From contig JARBJD010000118.1 of NCBI GenBank assembly GCA_033064195.1, positions 1 through 64,000 on the forward strand: DNA of 64,000 bases, read 5' to 3'. The notes beneath the pieces were generated by a model that did not search any database, was not told where the DNA came from, and worked only from the letters and a program-made list of their open reading frames with translations. Position numbers and translations under genes: made by a program. Within the stretch, counting starts at the first letter, position 1. Every line of letters starts with the position of its first letter. Source of the DNA: Blattamonas nauphoetae (Eukaryota > Preaxostyla > Oxymonadida). Shown piece after piece: positions 56,373 to 64,000 of the stretch.

Positions 56373-56830
56373 ATGGGAAAAAGAAAGACAAAGAAAATTA
56401 AACCAAAGGCAAAACCAAGAACATCCAAGATTTCATCACAATTTGATTGCCCGTTCTGCAATACAGAAAAAGGAATCTCAATCAAAATGTTTGCTTCAAC
56501 TCAACGTCACCGTTTCTCACAGCAATAAAGATGCCAAATTTGCCGAACTCTCGTGTCAATCGTGTGAGGTATAATCACTTTTACTGATCATCTCTCTTCT
56601 TTATCTCACACTGACTAACAAACAAAGGCAAAGTACGCAACAACATGTACATGTATGGTGCACCTATCTCACTTTGACTATCTTTGTCTTTTCTAGCTCT
56701 TGATGCACCAATTGATATTTATGTTGATTGGTTAGATCGATGCCGTGAGGCATCGGACCCAAATGCACCTCAAGAATTCCCCACACTCACCTCTGCCATG
56801 AGAGGAGAGGAATCAGACGATGAAGACTGA
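56373..56830 (+). CDS. ELOF1: ELOF1/Elf1 transcription elongation factor
   Basis: Four exons (56373-56488, 56523-56568, 56628-56652, 56697-56830) give 106 residues; the third exon is only 25 nt. Basic N-terminus MGKRKTKKIKPKAKPR is followed by the zinc ribbon FDCPFCN...SCQSCEAKYATTC and the hallmark APIDIYVDWLDRC, then an acidic tail GEESDDED. The factor binds RNA polymerase II and aids elongation through nucleosomes and transcription-coupled repair. Introns are 34, 59 and 44 nt. It starts 45 bp after the PRMT5 stop. Confidence 0.92.
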
Positions 56831-56958
56831 TGTCACAAATAAGGTCATTTCAAATTCTTGCTTTGTATTATTGATTCTTATAATTTCTTCGTCTCTCCTC
56901 CTGATGTCCAAAAAAGCAAACAAAACAAGACTTTCAAAAATAAAGAAGAGTTTTCAGT

Positions 56959-58645
56959 TCATTTTTTCGGTGGAGGCTCGAAGACATATGAGTTTGACAG
57001 AGGCTTTTGAGGAACAACGGTTGATGATGGTGGAGGGAGAGGTGTGAAGAATGCAGTTTTTGTAACATGCACGTTCTGCAAAGGTTGTGGTTGGGGTGGT
57101 TTTTGATTTCGATCGAGGTGAATTTGAGAAGGGAGAAGTGTTGGTGGAGGGGGATGGATTGGCTGTTGTTGGAGAGGTGCTGAGTTAGACAATTGGTGAT
57201 TTGGGGGATATACGAGTTGGGGGGACGGATGAGCAGAAAAAGCGGGGGGGAAACAGGGTTGGTATGGAGTGTTAGTTGGAGTTGAAGTGGTTTGACGGGG
57301 TGTTTGATTGTTTGGCGGCGGCGAAGGTTGTCGATGACGAAGGTCGAGTGGGAGTGGTTGAATGGAATCACTGGGGAACTTCGGAGCCGGAGGAGTTTGA
57401 GGTAAGGGTGTGACTTGTGGCGGATGCGTAGTAACTTGTGGTATTGGTTGTGACTGGATGGGAATTTGGAGTTGAAGCTGTCTTTGTCGTTCCTGAGATA
57501 TATCGCGAATACATGAAGGAAAGCGATAATGCAGACTTTGAATTGCCGGAAAAATGGCATGTCCAAAGCTTGTCTTGCAGAGAATCGATCTTGAGGATGA
57601 AATTGTAGAAGGCGATCCAAGACATCTTTGCATTGTTGTGAAATATATGGTATTGGGCTAAAGGGTTTTTTGATCATATCCAAAAGATCTCTGAGATTCT
57701 TAGCTGGAAATGGATGGCTGTAATAGGTAGAAACAAGGAAGGAAACAGACCTATTCGTGAGGAGTTCGTAAAAGATGATTCCAACACCCCAAATATCCGC
57801 CCTGATATCGTATGGTTTGTTGTCAAGGCAAACTTCAGGAGCCATATAGAGAGGCGTTCTACAAGGAGAAAAGGTGTTGATGGATGAACAAACCCGCAAT
57901 GGGTCACTGCAAGATTTTGATCCGGGACAGATCTAGCAAGTCCAAAGTCTGTTATTTTTGCGATGAGGTCTTTTGTGTCTGGGTCCTCGTGAAGGAGAAC
58001 ATTGTCTGGCTTCATATCTCTGTGCATGATATTCTGTTCATGGAGTGCCGCCAACCCTTCCACTAACCCAAAAATGATAGAAATAGGAATAATACAGATA
58101 TTACTGATGAATCTGCCTGCATCATGTTCCTGAAACGGTCCAAATTGTTCCATGAAGCTTTTGAGCGACTGAAAGTTGGTTAGAAAATGAAGATGAAACT
58201 CCATGGTCTGCATATTCCATCACAACCAAGTAAAAATCATCGACTTGCTTGATTTTTCGTGTTCGAATGATGTATTTGTTAGGAGAGCTGGACGGGACTT
58301 GAGTACAGAAAAAATAGAAAAAACTGTTCCATAGCCTGCGCGGCTTGAATTTCTCCATCACTGAATTTTGGGCGAGGTATAGTTTTTAACGCTATTAGAC
58401 CGTATCTATCATGAGTGGCTCGGAAAACGCTTGATTGGACCAAAAGATGAAAAAATAGAGATTGAAACGTTCCAAATTGTCCAGATCCTAGTTAAAGAAC
58501 AGGGTGGTGATGAATGATGACAAAAGACCAACCGATTGGATGAATATCCTGACAGATTGTTGTTGGGAATTGTGTTGGAATGTGAAAGGAGTGAAGTAAG
58601 ACATACCTTAAACCCTTCTCGTTGAAGGGTTTGCAGATCAGCCAT
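56959..58645 (-). CDS. Serine/threonine protein kinase, ULK-like, with Pro-rich tail
   Basis: Several exons are needed. Kinase motifs in order are GSGQFGTVFRATHD (P-loop), IALKTI (Lys), FYLVVMEYAD (hinge), MHRDMKPDNVLL (catalytic loop), ITDFGLAR, then across an intron TPLYMAPEVCLDNKPYDIRADIWGVG, and HPFPAKNLRDLLDMIKKPF. All catalytic residues are present. GTPLYMAPE with the AKNLRDLLD stretch resembles the ULK/Atg1 and STK36 group. About 190 Pro/Gln/Asn-rich residues follow, ending YVFEPPPKK at 56959. The start is taken at ATG 58645 (MADLQTLQREGFK). The join of exon 1 to the P-loop exon does not resolve in phase by eye, so the 5' end is uncertain. Confidence 0.85.
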
Positions 58646-58893
58646 TTCCCCAGGTGGCTGACGCTGATGGGTGAATCGTGGCAAACCCTAACAGTGTTTT
58701 GTTATGGGCAAGACCTCGGCCTGAAGGTTTTGATGAATCATCGCATACAGAACTGGTTGTGATGATAAAATGTCATGATACTCCGATTGACAATAAAAAT
58801 AAAAGCTGTAACATGAAATGAAAGAAAATGAAAGATATCAAAAAAACAAGAGAAAAACACAGAAATTAGAATTTTTGACGTTCATGAGGAGGG

Positions 58894-60536
58894 TCAGCGG
58901 GTATTTCTTTGCGCATTGGAGGAAGACGACTTGGCGACGATGGTTGCTTTGGCTTTGGATCTGAGAGCATTAAAAGAGAGAGAAAGCAAACAGTTCTTCT
59001 CCAGCATCGACTTGGAGCGTGGCTGTGATCGCAGTGCGGATGGCGGTGTGTTGTGATTGGCCAGCTGTGTGCTGCGTCCAGACGACTGGCTCTGCGTCGT
59101 CTTGCGTGACTGCGAGCGCACGCTGTGTCCGTCGCCGCCCTTGTCCATCTCGCGCATCCAAAGCGGGGGGTTCCACTTTCCGGTCTTCCGATATTCCGCC
59201 AGGCACTCGTTCAGCTCCTTCCGGTCTCGCTCTTCTTTGAGCTCGGCGTCGCGGCGCATCTGAACAAGCTGGAGCTTCCTTCGCTCCAACTCCAGCCGCA
59301 CCTGCTGCTCCTCGTCGAGCTTCTTCTGCAGCTGCTGCTTGCGGTACTCCTCCTGCCGCTGCAGAATCTCGATACGCTCCTGCTTCTCCGCCATCTTCTC
59401 CCGCTCCACTTCCTTCTTGAACTCGAGCTCTCGCTGCCTCTCCCTCATCAGCTCCTCCTTCTTCATCTCCTCCTCCTCCTGCCTCTTCATGAGCGTCTCC
59501 TGCCTCTTCAATTCCTTGTCGCGTTGCATTTCGAGATGCTGCTGCCGTTGGTACTCCTTCTCTCGCTCTGCCTCTCTCCGCCGCTTCTCGTCCAACTCCC
59601 GCTCTTTCTCCAGCTGTTTCATCCTTTCTTCCAGCTGGGCTTGTCGATGCATGATTCTTTTCTGTTTCTGCTCGGCCAGGCGTTGAGCCCTTTGGATGGC
59701 TTGTTCGATCTCTTCTTGTTTCTGCTGTGACTCCAACTGCTTCTGCTTTGTTTGCTCGGCTCGCTCCTCTTGAAACCGTTTGATCTGTTCATTGGTCTTG
59801 TTTTCTTTTTCTCGAAACTCTTTTTCCTTTTTTCGTTGTGATCTTTGTTGGTTCATCCTGATTTTGTCCTGCCGTTCAGACTGTTCGAGTCGTTGCGCCT
59901 CTGCCTGCTGCCGGAGTTTTTCCTTCTGCTCAGATCGCTGTTCTTCCACTTTTCTTTCTCGTTCTTCGAATTGTTTCAGCCGTTGTTGGTTTTTCAGTTC
60001 TCTTTTGTGCTCTGCTTCAACCTTTTCTTGGATGTCTCTCATTTTCTTCAGTCGGAGTGCATTGACTCTATCTTCCTCCTATTGTCAAAATAAACTCTTG
60101 AGAAACGAAGAAATACACGAGCAATCTCCTCGAGAGCTTTCCGTTGAGCCTCGCTCATTTGTTTGCCGCCGTCCTCGCGTTCTCTCTGTGACTGGTACTC
60201 TTCTTGAACAATACTGAAGAATTCTGACAGAAATGATTTGCTGTTTTGGAAAAATGTGAGAATACTATTTCTTCTTTGAGTTCTTTGTTCCAGTTTAAAA
60301 CTGATGATTTCCTGTGAGGCTTTTGGGTTCTCTCTTCGAATTGATGACTGGTTGACAGGACCAAGATCACGTAATAAGACACCCCGCGCGAGAAAAGCTT
60401 CATTTGACCGTGGTGTGAGAGAAACAAGCCGTGTATCTTCTGGGATGTCTTCCAGTGACATAGTTGCGAGCGAAAGGACACGAGGCTGTAGAGATCGTTT
60501 TGTCATGGAATTAGCATCTCGTGACTCGAGATCCAT
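58894..60536 (-). CDS. Charged coiled-coil protein, 534 residues
   Basis: Exons 60536-60117 and 60078-58894 are joined by a 38-nt intron, so that KALEEIAR continues EEDRVNALRLKKMRD. Residues 1-100 are mixed and Ser/Arg-rich. Residues 150-420 are one long Glu/Lys/Gln/Arg helix of trichohyalin or caldesmon style, followed by CLAEYRKTGKWNPPLWMREM, which may be a small conserved motif, and a basic Ser-rich tail. No family is assigned; a cytoskeletal or flagellar role is a guess. Confidence 0.85.
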
Positions 60537-60879
60537 GGTGTGAATAGCGTTGTTGGTGATTATGTGAGAACAACGGGAATTTACTTAATAAAGGGCCGGC
60601 CTTTTCGAAAAGTGATCACTGATAGTTGGTCCATCATCGTACTGAAAATCCTCTTTGCGCTGCATTTGGGATCATCGTTCTTCCATGAATTATTTCATCA
60701 AGACAATACATCATCTCTCTCATCAATAGTTTGATTACACTTTCAAAACGTTGTGAGAGAAGTCACCTACGACAAAAACTTTGTAGAGCTCCCTCAAACA
60801 GCATCAGAAAGAGAGAAGAAGACTAGGCAGTCAATATTAAAGACAGGCAAAAGTCCAGCCCTTAACCTGAACTCAAAGG
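60537..60879. promoter_or_regulatory. Divergent intergenic region
   Basis: It lies between the coiled-coil gene and the ELAV-like gene. Short open frames here (60540-60734, 60753-60941) have no protein-like features. It should contain two promoters; no motif is recognised. Confidence 0.4.
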
Positions 60880-62462
60880 ATGGATCCCAGCCAGTCCTAT
60901 CCACAACAGCAGGGTGGTGTGTTCACTTTTCTGATGCTTAATGCGTCATTATTTGCTTTTGTATCACTTATCATCATCTGTGTTTCATAGATGAGTTTCT
61001 TTGAAACATCTCGTCTCTCCCTTTTCTCGTCAATTACATCATCTCCTTCTCAATTATCTTCATCTCACCTTTATACATTCATTCTCTTTTTTCTCATTCT
61101 TTTAGCCGCTCGGCCAACTGGTCAAGAGCCTGAAAACCCATGCCGACTCATCGTGAACTATCTCCCCTCAAATTTAACTCAAGACCACCTCCAAGCGCTC
61201 TTCTCACAATATGGTTCTCTTGTAAGCTGTAAATTGGTGACATCCCGTGTCAGTATTGTCCTTTTCTCTCCAGACCATTTCATTCACCAAACACTTTTCT
61301 TCCACATTTATCTGCTATTATCCACTTTTCAGCTGGGGAATCTCTTGGATATGGTTTTGTTGAATATTCAGCACCAGAAGAAGCTAAACTTGCCATTCAA
61401 ACTCTCAACAAGGCCACAATCGAAAATAAGACACTTAAAGTCTCCTATGCTCGAAACCCATCCCCTGAACTCCGAGACACAAACCTTTTTGTCTCTGGAC
61501 TTCCTGATGATCTTTCACAGCCTCAGCTGGAACAGCTTTTCTCACAATACGGTTCAGTGATTCACTGCCACCTTCTGACAGACCCTGCAGGTCGCTCGCG
61601 TTGTTCTGGCTTTGTTCGAATGTCACTCAATCAAGAAGCACAGGCTGCGATTCGTGGGCTGGACCAAAAAGTGTTGAATGGCAAACAAATCTCTGTGAAA
61701 GTCGACAATCCAACAGAACGCAAACATAATCAAGGTGGGCGTCGCTCACGAGACGGTGGTGGGCCGTATCAGCAACAACAAAATTCTTTTTCCAACATGC
61801 AATCTGGAGCGAATGGGTTTACTATCTTCATTTACAACCTTCCTGCTGCTGGTGAAGACGAGTTCATTACTTCTTATTTCTCCCAATTCGGCCAGATTCA
61901 GAAAATGTCCGTTCCACGACATCCAACTGGCGCTGCTCGTGGATTTGGGTTTGTTACATATGGTTCAGTTGAGGAAGCGAACAAGGCAATCATGACCATG
62001 AATGGAGTGATTGTGAATGGAAAGGAACTCCAAGTTTCTCTCAAAACCGACAGACAGGTTGCAGGTGGAGACAGAGGAGGGGGACGAGGCCGCGGTGGAC
62101 ACTACAATCGTGGCGGTCCTGATCATGGCCAGCAACCGCAATACCACAACCAACAGCCACAATATCAGAATCAACCTAGTGGGTACAGTGGATACACACA
62201 GATTTCAGCCCAGAACAGTGTTCAACAAGGGGGCCAGATGCCGGGGCAGGTTCAAGATGTTCAACAGACTCTGATCCGCCTCCAAACCCGCTTGCAAGAA
62301 CTTCACTCAATTGTTGATCGTAGCGAACAGCTCAAACGTACAGGGCCAATGAACCAACCAGGAATCCTCTCCGATGAACAAACACAAGCTTACAGCAACG
62401 AGTACACACAGCTGATGCAACAATATCAGCAGATCCAGGCCCAATTTCAGACTCGGCAGTGA
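60880..62462 (+). CDS. ELAV/Hu-like protein with three RRMs
   Basis: Exons 60880-60913, 61106-61246 and 61333-62462 give 434 residues; the introns are 192 and 86 nt, the longest in the window. RRM1 has RNP2 LIVNYLPSN and RNP1 LGYGFVEYSA; RRM2 has NLFVSGLPDD and CSGFVRM; RRM3 has IFIYNLPAAGED and RGFGFVTYGS. The order with a Gly/Gln-rich linker before RRM3 is that of ELAV/CELF proteins. The C-terminus adds an RGG-like stretch (GGGRGRGGHYNRGG), a Gln-rich zone and a short coil. The likely role is binding U- or AU-rich mRNA to control stability or splicing. Another small exon inside intron 1 cannot be excluded. Confidence 0.92.
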
Positions 62463-62631
62463 ACCTTTAGACTGTCTTTTCGGGATGTTCCTTCTCCTTT
62501 CTGATCGATTCCGTCCATTCATCACTTCACCTGTTCGGTTCACCTTTCATTCTTTGAAGATCATTTACACTGAAATAACACCTACGTGAACTTTATCCTT
62601 TTTCTTTTTTTAAAATTCTCGAGAAACATCG

Positions 62632-63595
62632 ATGTTGACACGACGAGCCCATTCGAGAAAGATGTCTGAAAGCAAAAAGGATTCAAGCCGTTCTCGAACA
62701 CCGGCCTCAAAACGTGATCCATCTCCAAAGAAAGGCCCAAGTCAATCTCCTAAATCCGAAAAGAAACAAAAAGGAGAGAAAGGAAAGGACAAGACGAAAT
62801 CAAAGAAGAATGTCAAGAAGCTTGGATTCTGGAAGTCATTCAAACAAGCCATGACTTCTGATATGAAAAGTGATATCATCATTCTTGCTGTCTGCTTTCT
62901 CTTGGCTTCTCTCAAGGAATCGGCTTTATCTAGATCTTCGGTCTGATGGTACTTGGACTAAAAACCTACTATCCAATTTCTGTTGTCGTTTCTGGGTATG
63001 TTATCTCCATCCAACTTCACTCTCCTCCTTTCTTAACTTGAATTTATTCTCATTTTATCTTCTTATAGGTCAATGGAACCAGTTATGTATCGAGGCGATT
63101 TTGTTCTTGCTTCTGGGCGCAAAGCTCCTAACTACGAGAAGGGAGATATTGTGATGTGGAGAATCAACAAATCACCTATTATTGTTCATAGAATCATTGA
63201 AGTTACAGAGGACGGACATTTTCTCACAAAAGGAGATAACAACGCATTGGATGATATTGGACTCTATGCAAAAGTGTGCCTCTCACTTTTTGTTACCTCT
63301 CGTGCAGTATGGTCACCCAAATCCCAGTGATGGAATCACAAACGACAACATTAAAGGACGAGTTCTCTACCATGTTCCGAAAATTGGATATCCAGTAATG
63401 CTCGCCAAAGAAAATATGGTCATTGCTGTTATCATCACCCTTTTATGGGATCTCCTTTACCATAATGTTATCAAACGCAAGCCATTTGAACTTGGACGCT
63501 TCGTATTCATTTCTTCTTCGCATTCTTTTTCTCAGGCATACAACATCGTCTCGACCATCTCTATGCTCCAGCTGTCCCAATTTCTCACTCATTAG
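62632..63595 (+). CDS. SEC11: Signal peptidase complex catalytic subunit SEC11
   Basis: Exons 62632-62889, 62934-62995, 63069-63273, 63308-63502 and 63536-63595 give about 259 residues. A Lys/Ser-rich N-terminal extension of about 65 residues is unusual for SEC11 (normally short). A membrane segment and the Ser-loop ISVVVSGSMEPVMYRGDF follow, then IIVHRIIEV, FLTKGDNNALDD (catalytic Ser, His and Asp present) and a second hydrophobic segment (MVIAVIITLLWDLLY). It cleaves signal peptides in the ER lumen. Introns are 44, 73, 34 and 33 nt. The start could be the second ATG at 62662; the last short exon is the least certain. Confidence 0.92.
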
Positions 63596-63859
63596 ACTCT
63601 CATCTTTTTCACATTTCATCCTGAGTTGTTCGTGAATGTCATCACCAATTTCTCAAGTACCACAAAATGAATGGCAGTAAACCATGCTCGGGGCCGTTAT
63701 TCATTGAGATTCTGTTAAGTGGTGAAGACGACATCTAAATTAAGCGTTTGTTTCGACACCTGTTTCTGATGATGAGCGTGGTTCTGGAAACAATACTCCG
63801 TCACAATTGGTTGAAATGCCACAACGTGTTGAGAGAATTCATGGAAAGAAAACGGTGGT

Positions 63860-63971
63860 TTATCTGCCCTTTTTGCCGATGTTCTTTTGAGCCTTTTGTT
63901 GAGCGATGTTGGCTGCTTTTTGTTGGGCGATCTTTCCGGCATCCTTGCCCTTATTGCGTCCTTGCTTCTCA
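63860..63971 (-). CDS. C-terminal exon of a small Lys/Gln-rich protein (partial)
   Basis: The minus strand has a TATTAG acceptor just right of 63971, then a frame reading EKQGRNKGKDAGKIAQQKAA and ending KNIGKKGR at TAA 63860-63862. The Ala/Gln/Lys repeat style recalls 4F5/SERF-like small basic proteins, but this is weak. The remaining exons lie beyond the window. The overlapping longer frame in another phase (63715-63972) looks less protein-like. Confidence 0.3.
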
Positions 63972-64000
63972 CTAATACAATAACAGAGACATTGAGAACA

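Noticed and set aside
60540-60941. Two short plus-strand frames before the ELAV-like gene
   Set aside because: No splice path connects them to the RRM exons in frame and their composition is random.
63715-63972. 85-codon minus-strand frame
   Set aside because: The phase ending at 63860 after a TATTAG acceptor reads more like protein; the longer frame seems to be its shadow.

Overview
The window is nuclear DNA of a protist with a compact, intron-bearing genome. It contains eukaryote-only genes: MYST acetyltransferase, PRMT5, kinesin, Rad9, ELOF1, EMG1, a zDHHC acyltransferase, an ELAV-like RRM protein and a SEC11 signal peptidase. It also contains two bacterial-looking, intron-free metabolic genes: a GldA-type glycerol dehydrogenase and a B12-dependent class II ribonucleotide reductase. 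Genes lie tens to a few hundred bases apart on both strands, and most introns are only 29-70 nt. The standard genetic code fits throughout. Short introns, absence of obvious aerobic genes and the B12-dependent reductase suggest an anaerobic metamonad; an oxymonad (Blattamonas or Monocercomonoides kind) is my best guess, and it is an inference.

Layout. 1-8.8 kb: a decayed non-LTR retrotransposon (LINE) on the minus strand. It carries a reverse transcriptase, a CCHC knuckle and a restriction-like endonuclease region, and upstream of the RT a 2.3-kb tandem array of 30-bp units encoding a decapeptide. Its 5' end abuts a tRNA-Asp(GTC) gene. 9-15.3 kb: two coiled-coil or low-complexity proteins and a MYST histone acetyltransferase. 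15.4-22.8 kb: a 2014-residue LRR-PPM phosphatase divergent from glycerol dehydrogenase. 22.8-23.8 kb: a second tRNA-Asp in a roughly 366-bp near-identical duplicate of the first tRNA region. 23.8-30.6 kb: an FHA coiled-coil protein divergent from an unknown spliced gene. 30.8-33.8 kb: EMG1 and class II RNR. 34.2-42.0 kb, all plus strand: zDHHC, a large Ser/Pro-rich protein, PP6-type phosphatase and Rad9. 42.2-56.8 kb: a single-pass membrane protein, kinesin-8-like motor, an unknown 825-residue protein, an IQ-DH-PH RhoGEF, PRMT5 and ELOF1. 57-64 kb: a protein kinase, a coiled-coil protein, an ELAV-like protein, SEC11 and the end of a small basic protein.

The genes do not form one pathway. Themes are chromatin and transcription (MYST, PRMT5, ELOF1), DNA precursor supply and checkpoint (RNR, Rad9), signalling (LRR-PPM, PP6, kinase, RhoGEF, FHA), ribosome biogenesis (EMG1), RNA binding, and the secretory/membrane system (SEC11, zDHHC).

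The most interesting signals are: (i) a LINE 5' end abutting tRNA-Asp in both tRNA copies, with a sharp step in similarity that suggests a target site; (ii) the homogenised decapeptide array inside that element; (iii) a recurrent change from AT-rich 5' coding sequence to GC-rich later coding sequence in nearly every long gene; (iv) very short introns with a GTNTG-like donor, including a 25-nt internal exon. Exon structures were derived by eye from splice signals, reading frame and family conservation; no search was run.
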